This document shows positions 24,041-31,769 of a DNA stretch of 45,514 nucleotides, in pieces. The position numbers were made by a program, and so were the translations under genes. A model generated the notes under the pieces. It saw only the letters and a program-made list of their open reading frames with translations, was not told the origin of the DNA and did not search any database. Source of the stretch: Solirubrobacterales bacterium (GTDB lineage Bacteria; Actinomycetota; Thermoleophilia; Solirubrobacterales; 70-9); assembly GCA_009691195.1 (NCBI GenBank), contig SHVA01000019.1:1-45514 (forward strand), in the 5' to 3' direction. Numbering within the stretch: the stretch's first letter is position 1; every line of letters starts with the position of its first letter.

Positions 24041-24748
24041 TCATCCGCTCCCGGAGTGCGCCTCACGAGTGACCCGCACACGCTCCAACAACTCGCCCCC
24101 GAGGGCGTGTTGCCGCCCGTCGATGTCGACGGTGAGCGGGCCGCCGAAGGGCTGCCGCTCGCGAACGGAGATCGTGGCGCCGGGCTGGATCTCGCGGTCG
24201 GCGAGATAGCGCAGCATCGAGGCGTCGCTGTCGGAGACCCTGACGAACACGGCCGTGTCGCCGGGCTCGAGGACCCCGAGGGGCAGCGTCTCCTCGTCGG
24301 CGAGCGATAGGTCGCGCGCCGGGATCGGGTCCCCGTGGGGGTCTCGGACGGGGTCCCCGAGCTTGGCGGCGATCAGCTCCTCCAGCTCCTCGGAGATGTG
24401 GTGCTCGAGCACCTCGGCCTCTCCGTGAACGCGGTCCCAGGGCATCTCGAGCACCTCCGCGAGAAACAGCTCGATCAGGCGGTGGTGGCGGATCACCTCA
24501 AGAGCCACCTGCTCCCCGCGATCGGTCAGGCACACGCCCTGGTAGGGCGTGTGCTCGACGATGCCCTCGTCCGCGAGCCGCTTCAGCATCGCCGAGGCGG
24601 TCGCCGGCGCGACTCCGAGCCGCTCGGCGATCGCGCCCGTCCCGACGGCCTCGCCGTCGCGCGCCTGGAGGTTGTAGATCGCCTTGGAGTAGTTCTCGGC
24701 CCCCTCCCCGGTGCGCCTGGCGGGGTGCGCGTGGTGCGCGGTGCCCAT
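24041..24748 (-). CDS. DtxR/MntR-family metal-dependent repressor
   Basis: This 235-residue regulator has all three parts of the long DtxR form. The N-terminal winged helix (residues 15-75) reads YSKAIYNLQARDGEAVGTGAIAERLGVAPATASAMLKRL in two overlapping parts. The metal-binding/dimer domain contains HHRLIELFLAEVLEMPWDRVHGEAEVLEHH, with the Glu and His ligands. The C-terminal SH3-like FeoA domain (about 155-225) contains EIQPGATISVRERQPFGG. It lies last in an oxidase-ZIP-DtxR operon, overlapping the ZIP stop as ATGA, so it likely represses its own operon in response to Mn, Fe or Zn. Which metal is not decided. Confidence 0.9.
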   Translation of the reverse strand: MGTAHHAHPARRTGEGAENYSKAIYNLQARDGEAVGTGAIAERLGVAPATASAMLKRLADEGIVEHTPYQGVCLTDRGEQVALEVIRHHRLIELFLAEVLEMPWDRVHGEAEVLEHHISEELEELIAAKLGDPVRDPHGDPIPARDLSLADEETLPLGVLEPGDTAVFVRVSDSDASMLRYLADREIQPGATISVRERQPFGGPLTVDIDGRQHALGGELLERVRVTREAHSGSG

Positions 24749-25953
24749 CAGACGGCCACCAGGAGACCGGTCAGATACAGGGCTGCGCCCCCGGCGATGA
24801 TGCCGGCGATGCTCGGGATGTTGAGCGCCCGCCCCTCCGAGTCCCGAATCGAGGGAACGAGCTGGCCGATCACCTGGACGATCGCCCCGACCCCGATGCC
24901 GATCAGGAAGGTGGCGAGCTCCTCGTTATAGGCCGAGGCGCCGATCACGGCGCCGAGGATCGCCGGGGCGCCCGCGATCACCCCGAGCGCGGCCACGCAC
25001 CGCAGGCCGGGGCGCTCCCCGCGGGCGAGCGGGGCGACGATCGCGATGCCCTCGGTCGTGTTGTGGAGGGCGAAGCCGATCACCAGGAACGCTCCGAGTG
25101 CGAGCTCGCCGATCGCGTAGGCGGAGCCGATCGCCAGGCCCTCGCCGAGGTTGTGCAGGCCGATGCCGGTCGCGACCATCAGCGCCAGGCGAAACTCCCC
25201 GGCGCCCGCGCCCTTGGCCGCCTCGCGACGGGCCGTGAGATAGCGGTCGAGCGCCGCAAGCGAGAGATAGGCGAGCGCGGCCCCCAGGAAGAGCAGCTCG
25301 ACGCCGCCGAAGGTGGCGGCGCTGGCATTGCCGACATCGATCCCCTCCAGGGTGCCGTCGATGGCGAGGAAGGCGAGCAGGCCGACGGTGAAGGCGAGTA
25401 CGGCGCGCATCCAGCGTTCGCGGATGCCGCGGAGGAAAGGCATGAACAACATTCCCAGGGCAACCGGGATCAGGCCGACGTACGTCCCCAGCAGCGCCAT
25501 CAGGCCGAAGAAGGAGGGATCGGCCTCGGGCGTCTCGACCGCCGAGTCGATCTGATGGTCGATCGTCGCGCCGGTCGAGGTCAGCATCGAGATCGTGTAG
25601 ACGCCTCCCTCGACCCAGGGATAGTCCAGCGTCAGCACACGGCTCTGGAGCCGGCCGACCGCACCGCCCTGCCCCGGGTCGAAGTCCACGAAGGCGTCGT
25701 TGACCGAGACCTGCGAGACGGTGACCGCGTCGGGCCCGGTGTTGCGCACCGCCAGCTCAATCTCGCCGGGGCGCAGGACCGTGCGCTCAACGGCGAGGTC
25801 CTCGACCGGCGGGCCTCGCCGGTCCCCGAGGCCCGGGCCACCCAACAGCGCGAATGCGGCGAAGGCGATCGCGATCAACGCCAGCGGCATGGCGCCGAGA
25901 AGCCACCGGGGCGCACTCCCGGGGCCTCGGGCCGAAGGGGTCGCCGCCTCCAT
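24748..25953 (-). CDS. ZIP-family metal transporter with an N-terminal extracytoplasmic domain
   Basis: This 401-residue transporter moves divalent cations. After a first membrane segment (about residues 16-40) a beta-rich region of about 100 residues (VEDLAVERTVLRPGEIELAV, RNTGPDAVTVSQVSVNDAF) looks like an exported immunoglobulin-type domain, which is unusual for the family. The ZIP core follows with the two metal-site helices: GIGLHNLGEGLAIGSAY and GFALHNTTEGIAIVAPL, both HNxxEG. Length above the usual 250-300 comes from the extra domain. Stop and start overlap with both neighbours as ATGA, so expression is coupled to the oxidase and the DtxR regulator. Confidence 0.88.
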   Translation of the reverse strand: MEAATPSARGPGSAPRWLLGAMPLALIAIAFAAFALLGGPGLGDRRGPPVEDLAVERTVLRPGEIELAVRNTGPDAVTVSQVSVNDAFVDFDPGQGGAVGRLQSRVLTLDYPWVEGGVYTISMLTSTGATIDHQIDSAVETPEADPSFFGLMALLGTYVGLIPVALGMLFMPFLRGIRERWMRAVLAFTVGLLAFLAIDGTLEGIDVGNASAATFGGVELLFLGAALAYLSLAALDRYLTARREAAKGAGAGEFRLALMVATGIGLHNLGEGLAIGSAYAIGELALGAFLVIGFALHNTTEGIAIVAPLARGERPGLRCVAALGVIAGAPAILGAVIGASAYNEELATFLIGIGVGAIVQVIGQLVPSIRDSEGRALNIPSIAGIIAGGAALYLTGLLVAV

Positions 25954-27068
25954 CAGGCCCCCGGCGTCTCGAGCTCGCCGAGGTCGCAGTAGTCCGCAGC
26001 GCCCGCCCCCCGGGTCGCCCCATTCCCAACGCGGAAGAACCCCATCCAGCCGAGCTCGGCGAACTCCGTCTTGTGGGCGTGGAACATGTAGTCCCCGTCG
26101 TAGGGGAACTCGAGCTCCAGGATCGCGCGCTGCGCCTGCCCCTGGAGGATCGTGTCCGTGTACTCGATCGGCGTCAGCGAGGTCCCGGTCGGGAAGTGGT
26201 TGAAGAAGTTCCCGTGGATGTGGAACGAGTTGATCGGGTCGTACTCGAGCGCGTTGACGACGTAGAGCCGCACCGGCGAGTCACGCGACACGCATACCGG
26301 CTGGTCGACGTAGTGGAAGGCGACGGTGTTGACGGCGTAGACCTGGTTGCCCTGGGCGTCGAAGTTGGTGTTGAAGCCGTTCATCACCATCACCAGCTCG
26401 TCGGCGTCGGGCCTTCCGTCCTTGGGGTCGATGATGAAGGCGCCGTAGAGCCCGCGGGCGATGTGCTCGGCCAGCGGCGCCGCGTGGCAGTGGTAGAGGT
26501 GGACGCCGAAGGGGCGGGCGTCGAACTCGTAGACGGTGCTGCCGCCGGTGGGGACGAGGCCGGCTCCGATGCCCGGCACACCGTCCATCTGCGCGGGATG
26601 GAGGCCGTGGAAGTGCATCGTGTGCGGGTGGTCTGAGCTGTTGACGAAGTGGACTCGCAGCAGCTCTCCCTCCCGGCATCGCAGCGTCGGCCCCGGTACC
26701 CGGCCGTTGTAGGTCCAGGCCGGGTAGTGGACCCCGGGGGCGACCTCGATCTCCTTGTCCTCCGCCACCAGCGTCCATTCACGGAGCACTCGCCCGCTTG
26801 CGAGCCGTCGCGTCCTGCCCCAATCGAAGTGACGGACCAGCTCGCTCGGATCGAAGCCGTTGGCGCCGTGGTCCACGGCGGCGCCCTTGCGAAACGTCGG
26901 GCCCTCCGCGCCTCCGCCGTGCGAGCCCTCGCCGGCGCCCGCGTGCTCGTGGGCATCCGCGCCGCGGGCGAGTGCCGGCCCGGCGCCGGGAACGAGCTGA
27001 CTCAAGCCCGCGGCGGCCGCCCCGGCGGTGCCGCCAGCCAGCAGCTTTCTTCTACTGAGCTTGTCCAT
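25953..27068 (-). CDS. Exported two-domain multicopper oxidase
   Basis: This 371-residue protein has a Tat-like signal (SRRKLLAGGTAGAAAAGLSQ) followed by a His-rich linker (HEHAGAGEGSHGGG) that may bind metal. Copper sites: HTMHFHG and HLYHCHAAPLAEHIARGLYG in domain 1, then SFHIHGNFFNHF and DYMFHAHKTEFAELGWMG in domain 2. The number of sites fits a short two-domain oxidase or nitrite-reductase-like protein rather than a three-domain laccase. Coupling to a ZIP transporter and a DtxR regulator suggests oxidation of a metal such as Fe(II) or Mn(II) next to uptake, but a Cu-nitrite reductase role is not excluded. The gene starts the operon. Confidence 0.85.
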   Translation of the reverse strand: MDKLSRRKLLAGGTAGAAAAGLSQLVPGAGPALARGADAHEHAGAGEGSHGGGAEGPTFRKGAAVDHGANGFDPSELVRHFDWGRTRRLASGRVLREWTLVAEDKEIEVAPGVHYPAWTYNGRVPGPTLRCREGELLRVHFVNSSDHPHTMHFHGLHPAQMDGVPGIGAGLVPTGGSTVYEFDARPFGVHLYHCHAAPLAEHIARGLYGAFIIDPKDGRPDADELVMVMNGFNTNFDAQGNQVYAVNTVAFHYVDQPVCVSRDSPVRLYVVNALEYDPINSFHIHGNFFNHFPTGTSLTPIEYTDTILQGQAQRAILELEFPYDGDYMFHAHKTEFAELGWMGFFRVGNGATRGAGAADYCDLGELETPGA

Positions 27069-27110
27069 ACCGGCATTGAAGCAGAAGTTGGTGGCTGCTG
27101 ATTCTGGATT

Positions 27111-27129
27111 TAGTATCTGACAACTATTA
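27111..27129. promoter_or_regulatory. Candidate DtxR-type operator upstream of the metal operon
   Basis: TAGTATCTGACAACTATTA is a 19-bp imperfect inverted repeat (12 of 19 positions symmetrical, pattern TAnTAnnTGnCAnnTAnTA). It lies 43 bp upstream of the oxidase ATG in an AT-rich patch of an otherwise GC-rich window. Nineteen bp is the usual DtxR/IdeR box length, but the sequence is not the classical IdeR consensus, so assignment to the encoded regulator is inference. TTGTCA on the minus strand overlaps it and could be the -35. Confidence 0.45.
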
Positions 27130-27150
27130 GCTGCAGCTTGCCGGGCAGCC

Positions 27151-27156
27151 TAGAAT
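27151..27156 (+). promoter_or_regulatory. Candidate -10 box of a leaderless mRNA (YgfZ-like gene)
   Basis: TAGAAT ends 8 nt before the ATG at 27165. Transcription would begin at the start codon. No Shine-Dalgarno is present. Confidence 0.45.
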
Positions 27157-27164
27157 CGATCCAG

Positions 27165-28136
27165 ATGCCAGAGCAGGCGACAAGCGTTGAGATCGACGCC
27201 CAATACCGGCTCCTGAGGGAGGGCTCGGGACTTGTCGAGCGCGATCGCGGCCAGATCACGGTGCGGGGACCGGACGCGGCCGAGTACCTACAGGGCCAGC
27301 TCACCAACGAGATCGAGGCGCTCGCCGTGGGCGAGGGCCGCTACGCGGCGTTGCTCGACCGCAAGGGTCACCTTCAGGCCGACCTCCGCCTGCTCCGGGT
27401 CGGCGACGACGAGCTCTGGCTCGACACCGAGCCCGAGGCGACCGCCGGCCTGCTCAAGCACCTGACGACCTACAAGATCGGCCGCCAGGTCGAGGTCACC
27501 GACCTTAGCGCCGAGCGCTCGCTGCTCTCGGTGATCGGCCCGTCTGCGGCGGAGGTCTCGGGCACCGCCGGGCTCCGGCCCGAGAACGCCAACCGTGAGC
27601 TGCAGGTCGGCGGGAGCTCCTGCCGAGCGATCGCGACCGACCTCGGGATCGACCTGATCTGCACGGCCGGCGAGCTCGAGTCGGTCCGAGCGGCACTGCT
27701 GGAGGCCGGTGCGGAGCAGGCCGGCGAGGAGGCCGCGGAGATCCTTCGCGTCGAGGCGGGCAGGCCGCGCCTGGGGCGTGAGATGAGCGAAGCGACGATG
27801 CCGGCCGAGGCCGGGATCGTCGAGCGGGCGGTGGACTTCAGCAAGGGCTGCTACATCGGCCAGGAGCCCGTAGCGCGGTTGCACTACCGCGGCAAGCCGA
27901 ACCGAACCCTGCGCGGATTGAAGCTCAGCTCGATGGCCGAGGCCGGCGAGAAGCTGCGATTCGGCGAGCGCGAGGTCGGTGAGTTGGCCACGAGCTGCCT
28001 CTCCCCCAGCCTCGGCCCGATCGCGCTTGCGGTCGTCCGGCGAGAGGCCGAGACGGGCGACACCGTCGAGGTCGGCACGGACGGGATCACCGCCGAACTC
28101 GTCGGATTGCCGTTCGACGGGGGTCCCATCAGTTAG
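27165..28136 (+). CDS. YgfZ/GcvT-like folate-binding protein
   Basis: This 323-residue protein belongs to the family that helps maintain iron-sulfur enzymes using folate. The diagnostic motif KGCYIGQE (with the conserved Cys) is near residue 226, followed by PVARLHYRGKPNRTLRGL. The N-terminus has the GcvT-like fold start (VRGPDAAEYLQGQLTNEIEAL) and VGEGRYAALLDRKGHLQADL. The ATG at 27165 is chosen over the earlier in-frame ATG at 27138, since TAGAAT ends 8 nt upstream of it. The gene is divergent from the metal operon and its stop codon TAG lies in the -10-like box of the next gene. Confidence 0.9.
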   Translation: MPEQATSVEIDAQYRLLREGSGLVERDRGQITVRGPDAAEYLQGQLTNEIEALAVGEGRYAALLDRKGHLQADLRLLRVGDDELWLDTEPEATAGLLKHLTTYKIGRQVEVTDLSAERSLLSVIGPSAAEVSGTAGLRPENANRELQVGGSSCRAIATDLGIDLICTAGELESVRAALLEAGAEQAGEEAAEILRVEAGRPRLGREMSEATMPAEAGIVERAVDFSKGCYIGQEPVARLHYRGKPNRTLRGLKLSSMAEAGEKLRFGEREVGELATSCLSPSLGPIALAVVRREAETGDTVEVGTDGITAELVGLPFDGGPIS

Positions 28137-28147
28137 ATTGGGCGCCG

Positions 28148-28558
28148 ATGCTCAGGAGTCGGGGCAGAGGTCTGTTGGTCTTGGCCGTCGCCGCCGCAGC
28201 GGTGGCGCTGAGTGCGTGCGGCCGCGATGACTACGCGAATGACCCCCGGCCGCCGTTCCCCGCCGCGGTCGCGGTGCAGATCAACAACCGCCAGGTGATC
28301 GTCTCGCCCAACGACTTCGGCTCCGGGCTCGTCAACTTCAGCATCGCCAACCTCTCCGAGCAGGACGCCAGCCTCGCGATCGACGGCCCGACCGCCGACG
28401 AGAGCGTCGCGATCCCGCCGGGCGGCAACACGATCCTGAAGATGGAAACCGAGACGGGCGACTACACGGCTACGGCCAACGGCACCTTCGCAAGCCCGGT
28501 GGTGTTCTCGGTCGGCCCCGAGCGCGAGTCGGCCAAGAACGAGCTCCTGCTGCCGTAG
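28148..28558 (+). CDS. Lipoprotein, probably cupredoxin-like
   Basis: This 136-residue protein has a lipoprotein signal peptide ending in the lipobox LSAC (residues 21-24), so it is anchored outside the membrane. The mature part (QVIVSPNDFGSGLVNFSIAN, then GGNTILKMETETGDYTATAN) shows a small beta-sandwich pattern like plastocyanin/azurin-type proteins. I do not see the His/Cys/Met copper ligands, so it would not be a standard blue copper protein. TAGATT at 28134-28139 ends 8 nt before the ATG and includes the stop codon of the upstream gene. Its stop directly abuts that of the convergent gene at 28559. Confidence 0.75.
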   Translation: MLRSRGRGLLVLAVAAAAVALSACGRDDYANDPRPPFPAAVAVQINNRQVIVSPNDFGSGLVNFSIANLSEQDASLAIDGPTADESVAIPPGGNTILKMETETGDYTATANGTFASPVVFSVGPERESAKNELLLP

Positions 28559-29851
28559 CTAGTCGGCCTCGGGGTCGTCGTCGGCGACCTCGACCAGCGA
28601 CTCGACCCGCTCGAGCCTCGCCCGGACCGCCTCGACCATCTCGTCCAGCGTCGCCCGGGCCTTGTCTGAGCTCGTCTTGATCCCCGTCAGCGCGGCGCGA
28701 ACCGCCTGGGCCTGCTTGAGGCAGGAGACCGCCTCCTCGGCGGCGTCGCGGACCGCGGGGGCGTCCACCGTCATCTCGCGGTCACGGGCCACCGCGACCC
28801 TGGCGGCCGCCAACCTGTAGGCGACCTCGAGCGCGAGCCCGTTCGGCTCGTCCCGGTCAACCGCGACGATCAGCTTGTTGCCCTCGTACTCGGTCAGCGT
28901 CTCGCGCCCCGACGGGACGCGCTCCTCACCGGCCACGACGAGCACGCCGAACGACGCGGCCCTTGCGGCCATCGCCTCGTTCAGCTCTCTCCAGGCGTCG
29001 TTCTTGGAGAGCTTCTTGTCCTTGGCCTCGAACACGACGCGGCCGGCGGCGGGCCCATCGGCGGCGGCGAGCTCGATCAGCGTGTCGCCCTTCTTGCCTC
29101 CGCCCTCGGCCCCCTCGCCGCCGGTGTGTGAGGAGGCGTCACCGCGCGTGGCGGCGATCCGCTCGAGAGCCGCGTCCACGCGCGCCTCGAAGTCGAGCCC
29201 CTTCGCCGTGCCGCGCGCCTGCTCGGCCTCCAGCTCCTCGCTGGCCCCCATGCGCTCCCGCAACTTGGTCAGCTCCTCGGTCAGCGCCTCGATCCTGAGA
29301 CGGTCCTCGTTGCGCTCGACCTGCTGGGACTCGTTGGCGCTCTGAAGCGCTCGGACCACGGCGCCCTTGAAGTCGGCCAGGGGATTCGCCCCGTCCTCCG
29401 CGGAGAAGAGGCGCGCCATCTCGGTGCGCTGGTGCTCCCCCGCCTTCAGCAGCATCTCCCGGATCTGCTGCTGCACGGAGTCGCTTCGATCGGCGCCGAA
29501 GGTCGTGGCGATGCTCTCGGCGAGCTGCGTGTTGCCCTCATCAAGCACGGTCCCGAGCCGGTCGGCGATCGCGCCCATGTTGCGCTCGAGCTGCACCTTG
29601 ACGTAGTCGACGTTCGCGGCGGTGCCCTCCGACTCGAGCACGCGGGCGCCGATCTCGATTGCCCTGGTGACGGTCTGCGCGGGCGGGCGGCCCTCCTTGG
29701 CCTGCTCCTGGACGACGCGCGCGGCCTCGGAGTCATTGACCTCGAGGCGCTCGATCACCAGCCGGTCGCCGATCGCGCGCACCGACGGCTCGTCGCCGTG
29801 GGCGCCGTTGCCGTTGTCGAGGTGCATCTGGGGCTTTTCGGACGCTTCCAT
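28559..29851 (-). CDS. Coiled-coil protein with a PD-(D/E)xK nuclease-like core
   Basis: This 430-residue soluble protein has a charged, mostly helical N-terminal 210 residues (Glu/Gln/Arg-rich coiled coil around 150-215). A core follows with LDFEARVDAALERIAATRGD, then KGDTLIELAAADGP (about residue 255) and GRVVFEAKDKKLSKNDAWRE (about 272). The arrangement Glu ... Asp ... Glu-x-Lys on consecutive strands is that of PD-(D/E)xK endonucleases. AASFGVLVVAGEERVPSG resembles the next strand of the fold. The C-terminal 100 residues are again helical. No named family is certain; DUF2130-type proteins are similar in plan. It converges on the lipoprotein gene with no gap. Confidence 0.65.
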   Translation of the reverse strand: MEASEKPQMHLDNGNGAHGDEPSVRAIGDRLVIERLEVNDSEAARVVQEQAKEGRPPAQTVTRAIEIGARVLESEGTAANVDYVKVQLERNMGAIADRLGTVLDEGNTQLAESIATTFGADRSDSVQQQIREMLLKAGEHQRTEMARLFSAEDGANPLADFKGAVVRALQSANESQQVERNEDRLRIEALTEELTKLRERMGASEELEAEQARGTAKGLDFEARVDAALERIAATRGDASSHTGGEGAEGGGKKGDTLIELAAADGPAAGRVVFEAKDKKLSKNDAWRELNEAMAARAASFGVLVVAGEERVPSGRETLTEYEGNKLIVAVDRDEPNGLALEVAYRLAAARVAVARDREMTVDAPAVRDAAEEAVSCLKQAQAVRAALTGIKTSSDKARATLDEMVEAVRARLERVESLVEVADDDPEAD

Positions 29852-29931
29852 AAGAACTTACGAAGGTAGTCGCGCTCCCGGACGCGAACCTGACGCGCGG
29901 CCCACTACTCTCGCGGCGACCCAGGCGAGAT

Positions 29932-30636
29932 GTGACCGACGACCCCCAAAGGCAGCCCGCGACAGCGGACGAGGAGTTGATCGAGGCCGACGCGCCCCGG
30001 GTCGCCAGCCTGCACTCCGAGCAGGAGCGCCTGGCCCGGATCGAGAAGGAGCTCGCCACCGGCTTCGAGCAGCTGTCCGCGGTCGGCCCCGCCGTCTGCA
30101 TCTGGGGCTCGGCTCGCACCGCCGAGGACGATCCCGAGTACGCCAAGGCGCGGGAGGTCGGGCGACTGATCGGCGAGCGGGGCCTGGCCGTGATCACGGG
30201 CGGCGGCCCAGGGACGATGGAGGCGGCCAACCGCGGCGCCGGCGACGCCGGGGCCACCTCGATCGGGCTCAACATCGAGCTCCCCCACGAACAGGGGATC
30301 AACCCCTACTGCGACATCGGCATCGAGTTCCACTACTTCTTCACCCGGAAGCTGATGTTCGTCCGCTACTCCCAGGCCCTGATCGCCTTTCCGGGCGGCT
30401 TCGGGACCCTCGACGAGCTGTTCGAGGTGATGACCCTGATCCAGACCGGCAAGACCGTTGACCACCCGGTCGTGCTCGCCGGCAGCGACCATTGGAGCGG
30501 CCTGCTCGACTGGGTCCGCAGCGAGCTGCTCGAGCGCGGGCGGATCGCTCCTCAGGACTTCGGGATCGCCGAGCTGCTCGACGAGCCGGCGGAGATCGTC
30601 GCGGCGGCCTGCGCGGAGAGCTCCACGGGCGGGTAG
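29932..30636 (+). CDS. LOG-family (TIGR00730-like) Rossmann-fold protein
   Basis: This 234-residue member of the LOG/lysine-decarboxylase-like family contains the conserved PGGFGTLDELFE motif (near residue 148) and VITGGGPGTMEAANRGA (near 86), where the nucleotide is bound. Family members release cytokinin bases from their 5'-monophosphates or hydrolyse related nucleotides; the name lysine decarboxylase is historic. The start is GTG at 29932, preceded by a weak ribosome site. The last 85 bp overlap the end of the convergent phospholipase D-like gene. The C-terminal 40 residues (from WSGLLDWVRSEL) match the family's last helices, so the overlap is real coding sequence for this gene. Confidence 0.87.
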   Translation: MTDDPQRQPATADEELIEADAPRVASLHSEQERLARIEKELATGFEQLSAVGPAVCIWGSARTAEDDPEYAKAREVGRLIGERGLAVITGGGPGTMEAANRGAGDAGATSIGLNIELPHEQGINPYCDIGIEFHYFFTRKLMFVRYSQALIAFPGGFGTLDELFEVMTLIQTGKTVDHPVVLAGSDHWSGLLDWVRSELLERGRIAPQDFGIAELLDEPAEIVAAACAESSTGG

Positions 30637-31703
30637 CGCTCCCGCACCTCATCGATGAAGCCGGCGAGGCGGTCGGCCAGCTTCGCGTCGTGGATCTCGA
30701 GCACGTTCTCCGCATTCTGCTCGCCGGAGCGCGAGAGGTTGAATGAGCCCAGGAAGGCGACGTCGTCGGCGACCGTGACCTTGGCGTGCATGAAGTTGTG
30801 GGGATCGTCACCGTCGGCGCGCCAGGGGATCGATTGCTTGCCCGAGAAGGGAAGCCGGCTGAGCACCGTCGCCAGCAACGGAATCTTCCAGCTCGAATGG
30901 CCGTTGTCGGCCCACTGCTTGAAGACGGTGGCGACCTGGGGGGCGTCGACGACGCCGGCGACGTCGAGCTGCCGCCCCGCGAGTTCGCCGAGCGTCCCCA
31001 GCACCGGCGCCGAGGTGATCACCGGTGAGGCGATCCGGACCCGGGAGCGGGCCCGTCCCATCGCGGAGGCGATCGCCTGCGAGAGGTCCTCGCCTTGCCC
31101 GGGGGTGAACCAGGCGCGAACCGCGGCTCCCTCGACGTCCACCTGGATGGGCTCCGGGAGGCCGCTGTGCTGGACGTCCTGGCGCTCCCAGAGCTCCTCG
31201 AAGTTGACTCGATAGGCGGCGGCCACGGCGGAGTCCTCGACGATCGCCAGCACGTTCTCCTGGCGGGTCCAGGAGTCGACCGTCCAGTTGGCGGAGCCGG
31301 TCCAGACAGCCTCGCCGTCGCGGACGACGTACTTGTGGTGCATCAGGTCGGGCACGCCGGGCACCGCGCGGATCTCGATCGGCAGCTGCTCGAGGATCTC
31401 CGGCCGCGTATTCGGAGGCGGGTGCAGCTCCGGCGGCCGCCCGGACCCCTCCTCGTCGCTGTTGTAGACCAGCCGGACGACGACCCCCCGCTCGTGAGCG
31501 GCGCGCAGCTCATCGGCGACGAGCGAGCCGACCGGATCGGGCAGGCGGACGTCGTAGAGCGCCAGCTCGAGGGTCTCGCGGGCGGGGCGCAGAAAGCCGG
31601 CCACGCGCTCGGCGACCGCCTCGGCTTTCTGGCCTCCGTCGCTCAATGTCCAGACGTCGATCGGCACCGGCGACGAGGCTACCCTGCGCCCGCCGCGAGC
31701 CAT
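30552..31703 (-). CDS. Phospholipase D-like protein (two HKD motifs)
   Basis: This 383-residue phosphodiesterase-fold protein has the first HKD motif at HHKYVVRDGEAVWTGSANW and the second at HAKVTVADDVAFLGSFNLS, both HxKxxxxD. Family members are phospholipases, cardiolipin synthase-like enzymes and nucleases; there is no signal peptide or membrane anchor, so an intracellular role is likely. A nuclease role is possible but unproven. The start at 31703 (ATG) is the most reasonable; a longer frame upstream runs into the start of ccr on the other strand. Its last 28 codons overlap the end of the convergent LOG-family gene. Confidence 0.82.
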   Translation of the reverse strand: MARGGRRVASSPVPIDVWTLSDGGQKAEAVAERVAGFLRPARETLELALYDVRLPDPVGSLVADELRAAHERGVVVRLVYNSDEEGSGRPPELHPPPNTRPEILEQLPIEIRAVPGVPDLMHHKYVVRDGEAVWTGSANWTVDSWTRQENVLAIVEDSAVAAAYRVNFEELWERQDVQHSGLPEPIQVDVEGAAVRAWFTPGQGEDLSQAIASAMGRARSRVRIASPVITSAPVLGTLGELAGRQLDVAGVVDAPQVATVFKQWADNGHSSWKIPLLATVLSRLPFSGKQSIPWRADGDDPHNFMHAKVTVADDVAFLGSFNLSRSGEQNAENVLEIHDAKLADRLAGFIDEVRERYPPVELSAQAAATISAGSSSSSAIPKS

Positions 31704-31769
31704 GGACGGCCCTGGGGACCGGGGTTCAATACGATGCGCGGGTTCCCGGACCCAACCGCAGGAGATGAA

